Source: Cercis canadensis
Lineage: Eukaryota > Streptophyta > Magnoliopsida > Fabales > Fabaceae
Assembly (NCBI GenBank): GCA_003255065.1
Contig: QAOA01002887.1
Span: forward strand, 264,501-328,500
DNA length: 64,000 nucleotides
Direction of reading: 5' to 3'
Part shown: in pieces, positions 1-10,900 of the stretch
How positions within the stretch are numbered: the first letter of the stretch is position 1
Layout of the letters: every line of letters starts with the position of its first letter
Position numbers and translations under genes: made by a program
Notes under the pieces: generated by a model
What the model saw: the letters and a program-made list of their open reading frames with translations, nothing else
Told to the model about the DNA's origin: nothing
Databases searched by the model: none

Positions 1-557
1 CACCCCCTTTCTTATTATTAGTAAGATAGGTTGCCCCTTTCTCTAATAATAAGGTAAGCTTCCAAAGCTCCTTCCTTCAGCTGGGTGAGCCTTCGCTTTT
101 TGGATCGTCTTCTGCCCAATGTGGTACCTTCCCGTTTTTGGTTCCCATTGGGTTTACCTTGTTTACAGGTCGACCCCATGGCAGCAAGAAAAAAAAGGCG
201 ATCTTGTGCTATACTCCGGTGATCTCTTTCCTACCGAGGCACGCAAACCCCCATCGTGTCCCAGATCACATTCCGTGAATCGAAAGGGGAAGCCTACTCA
301 TCCATCAGCTCCTCTCGTAGATCGGTGCGGTTTTACGAAGCGTCTAAGCACAGTTCACTCGAGTTGATCAATCAAGAGCTTTGCCGCCACTCCTTAAGGT
401 TACCTGTTGTATCATACACTTCTTGCATTGTTTCCCACGCTTCATACCCCCCATTTATTCTTAAGGTAAGGTAAAGGGCCAGGCATGGTGGGGTAGGAGC
501 ATTCTGCCGGCAATCTTTTTGGCTTGACCAAGAAGTCTTATGTCCTCCGAGTCGCAC
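1..557 (-). other. rps10: Group II intron of mitochondrial rps10, 5' part (runs off the window)
   Basis: Read on the minus strand, the rps10 reading frame is interrupted after position 558. The next bases are GTGCGACTCGG, the usual 5' end of a plant mitochondrial group II intron. Plant mitochondrial rps10 commonly carries one cis-spliced group II intron, so the rest of this stretch is taken as intron. I did not find domain V or exon 2 (expected at lower coordinates), so the 3' splice site lies outside the window or is lost. Positions 11-60 contain a short CTTATTATTA/TAATAATAAG inverted repeat of unknown role. The open frames in this stretch (up to 82 codons) match nothing I know and are treated as chance. 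Confidence 0.72.
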
Positions 558-807
558 GGCGTTTTAACCGAAAGAACTTCTTGCGCAATTCATGCGTTTC
601 TGTTTTTATGACCAGAAATTGTTTCTTGATTTCCATTTCAAATTGTTCTCTGGACTTTTTATCAATATGAGGTGATCGTAACACAGTATATAAGACTCGT
701 GATTCAGGCAATCCAATCTTCCGTGTGTAAGGCGGAAGCCCCCCAAAATGGTTTTCCAAAAATGGGTGATCAAAAGATCGAATCACTATGCGTATCTTGG
801 TGGTCGT
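558..807 (-). CDS. rps10: Mitochondrial ribosomal protein S10, exon 1 (partial, in NUMT)
   Basis: The product is a component of the small subunit of the mitochondrial ribosome. The translation from 807 carries plant mitochondrial S10 signatures: TTKIRIVIRSFDHPFL, then GLPPYTRKIGLPESRVLYTV, then a basic segment ending FFRLKR. The frame is open to the group II intron boundary at 557/558, giving an 83-codon first exon plus one base. There is no ATG at the S10 start. The codon at 807-805 is ACG, and plant mitochondrial rps10 is known to gain AUG there by C-to-U editing. The in-frame ATG at 867 would add 20 residues with no S10 character, so I prefer the ACG. The nearest upstream ORF on the same strand ends 80 bp away. 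In nuclear DNA without editing this copy is presumably silent. Exon 2 is not in the window. Confidence 0.87.
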
Positions 808-887
808 TACTTTTGGTGGTCTTTCTTTTTTTTTTCCTCCTCTTCCTGTTCTATTGATCAGAAGCATCCAGCAGCGCCACGCCGCTA

Positions 888-1457
888 CTACTCAAATATA
901 TCCGGCCATTGCGTGCGAATGAACTCTCTTTCTGACTCTAAGAGTTCCTCTTTCCTGATGCGCGCTGCTTCATCCCGATGGGCGTCTCGGGATTTCATGA
1001 TTTCAAAAGTCTCTTCTAGCCGTCGAAGCTCGGCCTCCGCTCGTTTAAGGAGGTTGGCGTTCTCTTGCAGACGGCGTAGGTTATCTTCCCGAACTCGCTC
1101 TAAGCGTTGCCGGTCCTCCGAAAACAAATGAGAGTTAGGATCAGAGGCAGAGGGACCAGCTTCGTGCGAAGCAGCAGCAGCTAAAATGGTGGAATTCCCA
1201 GGCGCAGGTGGTGGGTTGAACCCACCGTTCATTCCTCCCAAGGAAGGACCATTCATCCCTCCCAAGGAAGGACCATTCATCCCTCCCAACGAAGGATAGA
1301 ATTGAGCTACCGCCCGGCTCAGCTCATCTAACACGAGCAGAACGCCAGATCGAACGATATACAAAAAAACTAAAAAAAAGAGTAGTTGGACGACCGCAGA
1401 CACAACCATTTGTATTTCAAATGGTAGTCGTTTCATTATTGGTAATTGAAACAACAA
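888..1457 (-). CDS. Unidentified mitochondrial-type ORF, 189 aa, one membrane segment
   Basis: I do not recognise a named gene. The 189-residue product has one strong hydrophobic helix near the N-terminus (about residues 17-42, VVSAVVQLLFFLVFLYIV). A Gly/Pro-rich linker follows, with three tandem PSLGGMNG octapeptides (about 55-78). Next is a low-complexity Pro/Ala stretch, and the tail of about 75 residues is highly charged and Arg/Glu/Leu-rich, likely a helical coiled coil. It lies upstream of rps10 exon 1 on the same strand with an 80-bp gap, so in a mitochondrion the two could share a transcript. A second in-frame ATG (residue 8, MKRLPF) is a plausible alternative start. A long open frame with a membrane anchor plus coiled coil suggests a real mitochondrial ORF. 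It could also be one of the chimeric ORFs common in plant mitochondrial DNA. Confidence 0.55.
   Translation of the reverse strand: MLFQLPIMKRLPFEIQMVVSAVVQLLFFLVFLYIVRSGVLLVLDELSRAVAQFYPSLGGMNGPSLGGMNGPSLGGMNGGFNPPPAPGNSTILAAAASHEAGPSASDPNSHLFSEDRQRLERVREDNLRRLQENANLLKRAEAELRRLEETFEIMKSRDAHRDEAARIRKEELLESEREFIRTQWPDIFE
1224..1295 (-). repeat. Three tandem 24-bp units inside the 189-aa ORF
   Basis: Units start at 1224, 1248 and 1272 and differ by only a few bases. Each encodes one PSLGGMNG octapeptide. Because 24 is divisible by three, gain or loss of a unit would not break the frame. Confidence 0.9.
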
Positions 1458-1740
1458 ACAATCTCGTACTCCAGAAAAATAAAAATAAAGATGTAACTTC
1501 GGAGAGAACGGAATGAAAAAGAAAAATAGTGCATTCTCCGTCTAACAAATCGACTTTATTTCGCCACACCGAGGTAGTGGGAGTCGAACCCACTTATTCC
1601 ACAACCCCGCAAAAATCACGAGAAGAGACTACTTGTTCTATACGACATTAATTTCGCCTCACTCGAGTCTATATCTAATAGAAGGTAAAGATTTCGAGAT
1701 TTGAATTGAGTGAGGGCAGCGGTTCCTCCATAATAGCTAT
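1458..1740. other. Mitochondrial-type spacer
   Basis: No supported gene. On the minus strand, around 1570-1600, there is a short hairpin with a TTCGACT loop (GTGGG/CCCAC stem) that looks like a tRNA T-arm. No matching acceptor, D-arm or anticodon arm could be assembled around it. AT-rich sequence fills the rest. Confidence 0.4.
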
Positions 1741-2640
1741 GAAAAAGGGAAGTGGAATTTAACCAAGTCATAAGTATGGTTCTCATGCAAGGATTTGAGC
1801 TCCTCTTGCATGGCTTTCAACCACTCATCTTTCTTGTCATGTGCCATGGCCTCTTGATAGCTTTCTGGCTCTCCCCCATCTGTCAACATCACATATTCAT
1901 AAGGATGATACCTGGTTGAAGGTCTTCTTTCTATGGTGGATCTTCTGACTGGAGCCTGTGGTGGTGGAGCTGGAGGTACCTGTTCAGCTTGTGCTTGTTG
2001 ATCAAAATTTTCATTAACAGGAGCCTCATCATTAGTTGCATCATCTTGAGCTTCTGGTTCATCTCCCCCGTGATCATCATGAACTGTAGGTGGAGGAACT
2101 GGATCCCATAGCTTGTAGCCAAATTCTTCATGTACATAATCATAACCCAAGAAGATCCACTGTTTAGCCTTGTCATCAAGCTTGGATTTTTCATCCTTAG
2201 GAATATGAACAAATGCCCTGCAGCCGAACACATCTGCGTGACTGTAAGATACATCTTTCCTCGTCAAAACTCTTTCTGGAATATCACCATTCAAGGGAAC
2301 TGAAGGGAAAAGAAAGGTTGATCAAGTAAACTGCAGTTCTCATTGCCTCAGCCCACAAAGATTTTTGTAACTTGGCATGAGAGAGCATGCACTTGATTCT
2401 TTCAGTGATTGTTCGGTTCATTCTCTCTGCCATTCCATTGTGCTGAGGGGTTTAGGCATACTTTTCTCAAGTCTGATGCCATGTGTTCTGCAATAATCTT
2501 CAAACGGACCCCTGTATTCACCACCATTATCTGCCCGAATGCACTTTTGCTGCCTTCTCAAGCATTGGATTCCTTTTCCACCGAAACCTGATCCCCTTGG
2601 CTCAGACAACCACACGATGGAAGAAAGGTTTTTTGAAAGA
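1741..2640 (-). pseudogene. Ty1/copia polyprotein fragment (integrase to start of RT), broken
   Basis: Minus-strand reading gives, in order, the end of a copia integrase core and the start of the reverse transcriptase region. The integrase part has the DNGGEYRGPFEDYC motif near 2550-2500 and, in another frame, the conserved PQHNGMAERMNRT segment near 2450-2415. After that come GCRAFVHIPKDE with FLGYDY (about 2230-2140) and a Pro/Gln-rich linker. The RT-proximal segment is EWLKAMQEELKSLHENHTYDLV (about 1830-1760). At least two frameshifts break it, one near 2455 and one near 2310. The GAG, protease, most of RT and the RNase H are absent, and no LTRs flank it. The motifs resemble the Tnt1 group of copia elements. 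Copia fragments are known in plant mitochondrial genomes, so this one may have arrived inside the mitochondrial segment. Confidence 0.85.
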
Positions 2641-4160
2641 TTGATATATGTTAATAACCAGACTTCCTGTTAGCACGTCCCACTCCTAACTGCATAATAA
2701 ATCAACAAAGACTGTGGCGGTCTTTCAGAACCTGCTTTGCTTGTCCGCTAGCCAGTAAGTGCTTGGCCCTGGGCATTATTGATTAAGTGAGAGAGGACTC
2801 CCACTTTCGCTCTCCCAGTCGAGCCAACGCATCGCTTTCCTCACTTAAACTTAAGTGTAAAATGGTTTTGCCGAGTGCATTGAATCAATCAATCCTTTTG
2901 TTTTACGTGTGTACGATGACTCCCCTCTTGGGAAGTTAAACTAAAACCGAGGCGGGCATTTGGCCAGTCAAAGAAAACTGACTAGCCTTCAGGCCTGAAT
3001 AAGCGAAAAAAAAGGGGAAGTCATTGGATTATTCGCTTGGATAGGATTGTCTCCTTATGTGGTACTCGACCGGCTAGACTTCGATTACTTTTTTTTTTGC
3101 TTTATTCCACTCTCTTATCAGCCTTTTTATGGGGCGAAGGGAGCTTGAAAGGCAAAATGGAAGCTTACTAATTCCCCGCTAGACCATAGACTTAGGTGGG
3201 ACTTCCCAGTTTGACGCGGCGTCGATGTCGACACAGATAGGGCATTCAGAGCCCTTCGAAGCGAAGGTGGAGTCAAGTTTGGCCCTGGGCAGTTTCAAGT
3301 CAATTTGCATGAGTTTTGCTGGTCATACATCGATCATAGAAGCGCGATCTCCTTCATAGCATGGCATGTTCCGTTGTTCCTTGATTAGTCAGCCAATTAG
3401 TCAGTAATTGCCATCAATAGTAACATGAATCAACTCTCCTCAATGATACAACTAGGAATGTGGAATACCAGGATTTGAGATTCATTTATTTAGATGTTGG
3501 TTCCGTCTAGTGGATCCTCCTCTCAGAGGTTGGGATTAACAGCCATATTTCGTACATCTCTTTTTGTGTATATAAATAAATGAAAATTCTTTCTTCTTGT
3601 GTGATACAAGAAAGACTAAGAAGAAGAATGACGGATTGGGAATTCTCGGACTAAACCCCGTAATCTTCCTTCCTCTGGTCGAGCTAATCGACGGTAGCGA
3701 GCAGAAGAAGAAGCGAAGCTACAGCAGTCCCATTATTCTTAGAAAAGGAAGATAAGAAGAGAAAAAGTCGGAAATAAAGCCAGAAAGGTTACCAATAATC
3801 AGGATTACTTCATTTCAGATATTTCACATTAATATTGATTACCTGTTATTATGAAACAACAGGAATAGATAATATGGACTTATTTTAGATTTACATGAAA
3901 AATGGATTCTATCATTACTTATCGAATAAACATCTGTAAGACAATGATTCTTAGAGACAAAGATTGAGAATTCATATTTAGTACTTCTGTTATGGGAAAG
4001 AAAGGGATTGATCTTCTTCCTAGCAAAGGAAAGGAAATGTTACCTAATTCATTAGAAGATTCTCATAGGAAGTGAGCTGATAGCCTTCTTAGCTGCCATA
4101 CCTTTTCCTCCTCTCACGTTGCTCGATAAACTAAGTGAATACGGGGCTGGGTCCATTCCG

Positions 4161-4230
4161 TTCAGGAGTGCTTCCGAGATCTTTTTTTCAAAAAGGTTCA
4201 GGAGTGCTTCCGAGATCTTTTTTTCAAAAA
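4161..4230. repeat. 36-bp tandem duplication
   Basis: The unit beginning TTCAGGAGTGCTTCCGAGAT at 4161 is repeated at 4197 without change over 34 bp. The first copy ends with the extra bases GG before the second begins. It lies in the mitochondrial-type spacer. Confidence 0.9.
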
Positions 4231-4551
4231 CTTCCCCTATTGATAGTATGCTGCCGGTGAGGACAGTGGCGGAGAGGCAGTTCCCGACCTAAGGTCAGTT
4301 TGTTAAGAATAGAAGGTGAGAATCGCACATACGGTAAGGGTTTGCTTTGACTGCCATAACTGAAAGACTGGCCCAAGGGCCCTAGCAAAAGAGGTTCACT
4401 AGCCTTGGGTTCCGCTTTACTGACACAATTGAAGAGGTCAGGTCGAATGAAGAAGGGTAGACCGAGAATCTGAACTCTTGTGCCTAAGAGACGGAGAAGG
4501 AGAGTTGAAAGAGTCTTCTAGTTAGGGATTTCAGAATCGATTATGATTTCT

Positions 4552-4608
4552 GGCGTGAAGTGAAGAGTAAGTGAAGAGTAGAAGGGGCTAGGGCGTGAAG
4601 TGAAGAGT
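4552..4608. repeat. Short direct repeats (GGCGTGAAGTGAAGAGT)
   Basis: A 17-bp sequence occurs at 4552-4568 and again at 4592-4608. A partial copy (AAGTGAAGAGTA) lies between them. This is recent slippage or short-repeat recombination of a kind common in plant mitochondrial spacers. Confidence 0.8.
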
Positions 4609-4616
4609 GAACACCT

Positions 4617-4967
4617 GACTATCAAACGTCGCCGTTTCTAATCTAAAACAAATTCTAACGGATCTATTTTCCGTGGGAATACACACAACAATTTTCAAAA
4701 AAAATTAAAAAGACTGAGAAAAATAATTCCAACGGTAATTCCAACGGAAAATTCCAACGGACAAAAAAAATTAAAAAGAATGAGAAAAATAATTCCAACG
4801 GTAATTCTAACGGAAAATTCCAACGGTAATTAAATTCCGTTGGAATTACCGTTGGAATTTTCAGAAAAAAATTTCCATTGGAATTACCGTTAGAATTTTT
4901 TAAAAATTCCTACGGTATTTTATTCCGTTGGAATTTTCCGTTGGAAAATATCCTTTTTCTTGTAGTG
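4617..4967. mobile_element. CACTA (En/Spm-type) transposon terminus, fragment
   Basis: The right edge reads CACTACAAGAAAAAGG on the minus strand, ending at 4967. That is the canonical terminal inverted repeat of plant CACTA elements. Inside it lie many copies of an 8-10 bp motif, CCAACGGAA/TTCCGTTGG, in both orientations between about 4725 and 4945. This is the typical subterminal repeat pattern that binds CACTA transposase. The two orientations form a large imperfect hairpin around 4829. The opposite terminus, transposase and a 3-bp target duplication are not found, so this is a one-ended remnant. The left limit is an estimate. Confidence 0.82.
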
Positions 4968-7900
4968 AAGAAACAGTCCCGTCCCAGATACAGTGAACCA
5001 TAAGAAAAATATTCGAGTCAGAAATAGGGATGAACCGAAATAGAGACCCGGGGCAGATATAGTGACTCTCTAGGAAACAGTCCTTTCCTAGATACAGTGA
5101 ACCAATATAAAAATATCCGAGTCAGAAATATGGATGATCCGAAACAGGGTCCCGGGGCAGATATAGTGACCAACCAAGAAATAGTCCCGTCCTAGATACA
5201 GTTAACCATAAGAAAAATATCTAACTCAGATACAAGAATGAACCAATATCCGAGTCAGAAATATGGATGATCCGAAACAGGGTCCCGGGGCAGATATAGT
5301 GACTAACCAAGAAATAGTCCCGTCCTAGATACAGTTAACCATAAGAAAAATATCTAACTCAGATACAAGAATGAACCGAAAAAGTGACCCGGGCCAGATA
5401 TAGTGACTCACCAGGAAACATTCCCGTCCCAGTTATAGTGAATCATAAGAAAAATATTTGACTCAAAAATAGGGATGAACCGAAATAGCATTCCGGGGTA
5501 GATATAGTGACTCTCCAGGAAACAATCCTGTCCTAGATACAATGAACCATAAGAAAAATATCGGAGTCAGAAACAGGGTCCCGGGGTAGATATAGTGACT
5601 CACCAGGAAACAGTCTCGTCCCAGATATAGTGAACCATGAGAAAAATATCCGACTCAGATACAAGGAGGAACCGAAACAGGGTCCCAGGGCAGATTTATT
5701 GACTCACAGGGAAAGAGTCCCGTCCCATATACAGTGAACCATATGAAAAATATCCGAGTCAGAAACAGGGATGAACCGAAATAGGGACCCGGGTCAGATA
5801 TAGTGACTCCCCAGGAAACAGTCCTATCCTAGATACAGTGAACCAATATAAAAATATCTGAGTCAGAAACATGGATGATCCGAAACAGGGTCCCGGGGCA
5901 GATATAGTGAGTAACCAAGAAACATCCCCATCCCAGATACAGTGAACTTTTAAAAAAATATAAAACTTAGATATAGGGATGAACCGAAATAGGGTCTCAG
6001 GGCAGATTTAATGACTCATAAAGAAACATTCTCGTCCAAGATACAGTGAATCATAAGAAAAATATCCGACTCAGATACAAGGATGAACCGAAACAGGGTC
6101 CCTTTGCATATACAGTGACTCACCAGGAAACAGTCCCGTCCGAGATAGAGTGATCCATAAGAAAAATGTTTGATTCAGATATACGGATAAACCGAAAAAG
6201 GGTCCCGGGGCAGATTTAGTGACTCTAAAGGAAACAATCTCGTCCTAGATATAGTGAACCATAAGAAAAATATCCGAATTAGATAGAAAGATGAACCAAA
6301 ACAAGGTCCCGGGGCAGATATAGTGACTCACCAGGAAATAGTCCCGTCCGAGATAGATTGATCCATCAGAAAAATGTCTGACTCAGATTTACAGAGAAAC
6401 CGAAAAAGGGTCCCGGGGCAGATTTAGTGACTCAAAAGAAAACAGTCCATTCCTAGATACAGGGAACCATAAGAAAAATATCCGAATTAGATAGAACGAT
6501 GAACCGAAAAAAGGTCCCGGGGCAGATATAGTGAGTCTCCAGGAAACAGTTCCGTCCCAGATACAGTGAACCATAACAAAAATATCCGAGTCAGAAATCG
6601 AGCGGAACCGAAATAGGGTCCCGAGGTAGATATAGTGACTCACCAGGAAGCAGTCCGTCCAAGATATAGTGAATAATAAGAAAAATATCTGACTCAAAAA
6701 CGGGCATGAACGGAAATAGGGTCCCGGGGCAGATATAGTGACTAGCCAAGAAACAGTCCCGTCCCAGATACAGTAAACTATAAGAAAATATCCGACTCAG
6801 ATACAAGGATGAACCGAAATAGGGTCCCATGACAGATATAGTAACTCACCAAGAAACAGTCCCGTCCTAGATACAGTTAACCATAAGAAAAATATCTAAC
6901 TCAGATACCAGAATGAACCAAAAAAGTGACCCGGGGCAGATATAGTGACTCACCAGGAAACAGTCCAGTCCCAGTTATTGGGAATCATAAGAAAAATATC
7001 TGACTTAAAAACAGGGATGAACCGAAATAGGTTCCCGGGGCAGATATAGTGACTCCCCAGGAAACAGACCAGTCCCAGATACAGTGAACCATTAGAAAAG
7101 TATCCGACTCAGATACAAGGATGAACCGAAACGGAGTCTCGGGGTAGATATAGTGACTCACCAAGAAACAGTCCGGTCCCAGATACAGTGAACCATAAGA
7201 AAAATATCCGAGTCAGAAACAGGGATGAACCGAAATAGGGTCCCGGGGCAGATATAGTGACTCCCCAAGAAACAGTCCTATCCTAGATACAATGAACCTT
7301 AAGAAAAATATACGAGTCAGAAACAGGGTCCCGGGGTAGATATAGGGACTCACCAGGAAACAGTCCCGTCCCAGATATAATGAACCATAAGAAAAATATC
7401 CGACTCAGATACAAGAAGGAACCGAAATAGGGTCCCAGGGCAGATTTAGTGTCTCACAAGGAAACATTCCCGTCCCATATACAGTGAACCATAAGAAAAA
7501 TATCGGAGTCAGAAACAGGGATGAACCGAAATAGGGACCCGGGGCAGATATAGTGACTCCCCGGGAAACAGTCTTGTCCTAGATACTGTGAACAAATATA
7601 AAAATATCCGAGTCAGAAACATGGATGATCCGAAACAGGTTCCCGGGGCAGATATAGTGACTAACCAGGAAACACCCCCATCCCAGATACAGTGAACTTT
7701 TAAAAAAATATAAAACTTAGATATAGGGATGAACCGAAATAGGGTCCCGGGGCAGATATAGTGACTACCCAGGAAACAGTCCCGTCCGAGATACAGTAAA
7801 CCATAAGAAAATATCCGACTCAGATACAAGGATGAACCGAAATAGGGTCCCGGGGCAGATATAGTGACTCACCAAGAAATAGTCCCATTCTAGATACAGT

Positions 7901-10900
7901 TAACCATAAGAAAAATATCTAACTCAGATACAAGGATGAACCGAAAAAGGGACCCGGGGCAGATCTAGTGACTCACCAGGAAACAGTCCAGTCCCAGTTA
8001 TAGTGAATTATAAGAAAAATATCTGACTCAAAAACCGGGATGAACCGAAATAGGGTCCCGGGGCTGATATAGTGACTCCCCAGGAAACAGTCCTATCCTA
8101 GATACAATGAACTATAAGAAAAATATCGGACTCAGAAACAGGGTCCCGGGGTAGATATAGGGACTCACCAGGAAACAGTCCCGTCCCAGATATAGTGAAC
8201 CATAAGAAAAATATCCGACTCAGATACAAGAAGGAACCGAAACAGGGTCCCAGGGCAGATTTAGTGACTCACAAGGAAATAGTCTTGTCCCAGATACAGT
8301 GAACCATAAGAAAAATATCCGAGTCAGAAACATGGATGATCCGAAACAGGGTCCCGGGGCAGATATAGTGACTAACTAGGAAACATTCCCGTCCCAGATA
8401 CAGTGAACCATTACTAAAATATAAGACTTAGATATAGTGATGAACTGAAACAGGGTCCCGGGGCAGATATAGTAACTCACCAGGAAATAATCCCGTCCCA
8501 AAACAGTGAACCATAAGAAAAATATCTGAGTCAGAAACAGGGTCCCGGGGTAGATATAGTGACTCACAAGGAAACAGTCCCGTCCCAGATACAGTGAACC
8601 ATAAGAAAAATATCTGACTCAGATATAGGGTTGAAACGAAATAGGGTCCTAGGGCAAATTTAGTGACTCAAAAGGAAACAGTCCCGTCCTAGATACAGTA
8701 AAACATAAGAAAAATATCCGAATTAGATAGAAGGATGAACCGAAACAGGGTCCCGGGACAGATATAGTGACTCACCAGGAAACATTCCGTCCCAGATATA
8801 GTGAATCATAAGAAAAATATCTGACTCAAAAACAACGATGAACCAAAATAAGGTCCCGGGGCAGATATAGTGACTCCCTAGGAAACATTCCAGTCCCAGA
8901 TACAGTGAACCATAAGCAAAATATCTGACTCAGAAACAGGGATAAGCCAAAACAGGGTCCCGGGGCAGATATAATGACTTACCTTGAAACATTCCCGTCC
9001 CAGATATAGTGAAGCATCAGGAAAATATCTGACTCAGATATCAGGATGAACAAAAACAGGATCTCGGGGCAGATTTCGTGACTGACAAGGAAACAGTTCC
9101 ATCCCAGTTACAGTAAACCATAAGAAAAATATCCGACTCAGATACAAGGATTAACCGAAACATGGTACCGGGGGCAGATATAGTGACTCACCAGGAAAAA
9201 GTCCCGTCTTAGATACAGTGAACCATAAGAAAAATATCTGAGTCAGAAATAGGGTTGAACCGAAACAGTGTCCCAGGGTAGATATTGTGACTCATCAAGA
9301 AATAGTCTCGTCCCAAATACAGTTAACCATAAGAAAAATATCCGACTCAGATATACGGATAAACCGAAACAGGGTCCAAGGGTAGATTTAGTGACTTACA
9401 AGGAAACAGTCCCGGCCCAGATATAATGAACCATAAGAAAAATATCCGAGTTAGAAACAGGAATGAACCGAAATAGGGTCCTGGGGCAGATATAGTGAGT
9501 CCCCAGGAAACAGTCCTGTCCCAGATACAGTGAACCATAAGCAAAATATCCGAGTCAGAAACATGGATGAACCGAAACAGGGTCCCGGGGCAAAAATAGT
9601 GACTCACCAGAAAACATTCCCGTCCCAGAAACAGTGAACTATAAGAAAAATATCTGACTTAGATATAGGGATGAACCGAAAAAGGGTCCCGGGGCAGATT
9701 TAGTGACTTACAAGGAAACAGTCCGGTCCCAGATACAGTGAACCATAAGAAAAATATCCGACTCAGATACAAGGATGAACCGAAACAGGGTCCTGGGGCA
9801 AATATTGTGACTCACCAAGAAACATTCCTATCCCATATACAGTGAACGATTAGAAAAATATATGGCTCAAATATAGCGATGAACCGAAACAAGGTCCTGG
9901 GGCAGATATAGTGACTCACCATGAAACATTCCCGTCGCAGATAAAGTGTACCATAAGAAAAATATATGACTCAGATATATTGATGAACAGAAACAGGGTC
10001 TCGGGGCAGATTTAGTGACACACAAGGAAACAGTTCCGTCCCAGATACAGTAAACCATAAGAAAAATATCCGACTCAGATACAAGGATGAAACGAAACAG
10101 GGTCCCGGGGCAGATATTGTGACTCACAGGAAACATTCCCATCCTAGATACAGTGAACCATTAGAAAAATATATGGCTCAGATATAGGGATGAACCGAAA
10201 CAGGGTCCCGCAGCAGATTTAGTGACTTACAAGGAAACAGTCCGGTCCCAGATACAGTAAACCATAAGGAAAATATCCGACTCAGATACAAGGATCAACC
10301 GAAACAGGGTCCTGGGGCAGATATAGTGACTCACCAGGAAACAGTCCCGTCCCAGATACAGTGAACCATAAGAAAAATATCCAAGTCAGAAACAGGGAGG
10401 AACCGAAATAGTGTCCCGAGGCAGATATAGTGACTTCCCAGGAAATAGTCCAGTCCCAGATATAGTGAACCATAAGCAAAATATCTGAGTCAAATATAGG
10501 GATAAGCTGAAACAGGGTCCCAGGGCAGAGATAATGACTTACCATGAAACATTCCCATCCCAGATACAGTGAACCATCAAAAAAATATCTGACTCAGATA
10601 TCGGGATGAACAGAAACAGGGTCTCGAGGCAGATTTAGTGACTGACAAGGAAACAGTTTTGTCCCAGATACAGTAAACCATAAGAAAAATATTCGACTCA
10701 GATACAAGGATTAGCCGAAACGGGGTACCGGGGACAGATATAGTGACTCACTAGGAAAAAGTCCCGTCCTAGATGCAGTGAACCATAAGAAAAATATATG
10801 AGTCAGAAACAGGGTTGAACCGAAACAGGGTCCAGGGTAGATATTGTGACTCACCAAGAAACAGTCTCGTCCCAAATACAGTGAACCATAAGAAAAATAT

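Larger units (their letters stand above)
2641..4616. other. Mitochondrial-type non-coding spacer (NUMT continues)
   Basis: There is no open frame of note and no rRNA or tRNA that I can fold. Base composition and style (GC-moderate, with many AAGAAGAAG, GAAGTGAAGAG and short direct repeats) are like plant mitochondrial intergenic DNA and unlike the satellite or LTR elements nearby. Assignment to mitochondrial DNA rests on this style and on continuity with the rps10 region, so it is inference. The right limit is approximate, set where the CACTA-type repeats begin. Confidence 0.45.

Noticed and set aside
372-474. Second exon of rps10 within the window
   Set aside because: No frame in 1-557 resembles the S10 C-terminal part; the sequence here fits intron.
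1565-1600. tRNA gene on the minus strand
   Set aside because: Only a T-arm-like hairpin is visible. No 7-bp acceptor pairing, D-arm or anticodon loop could be built around it.
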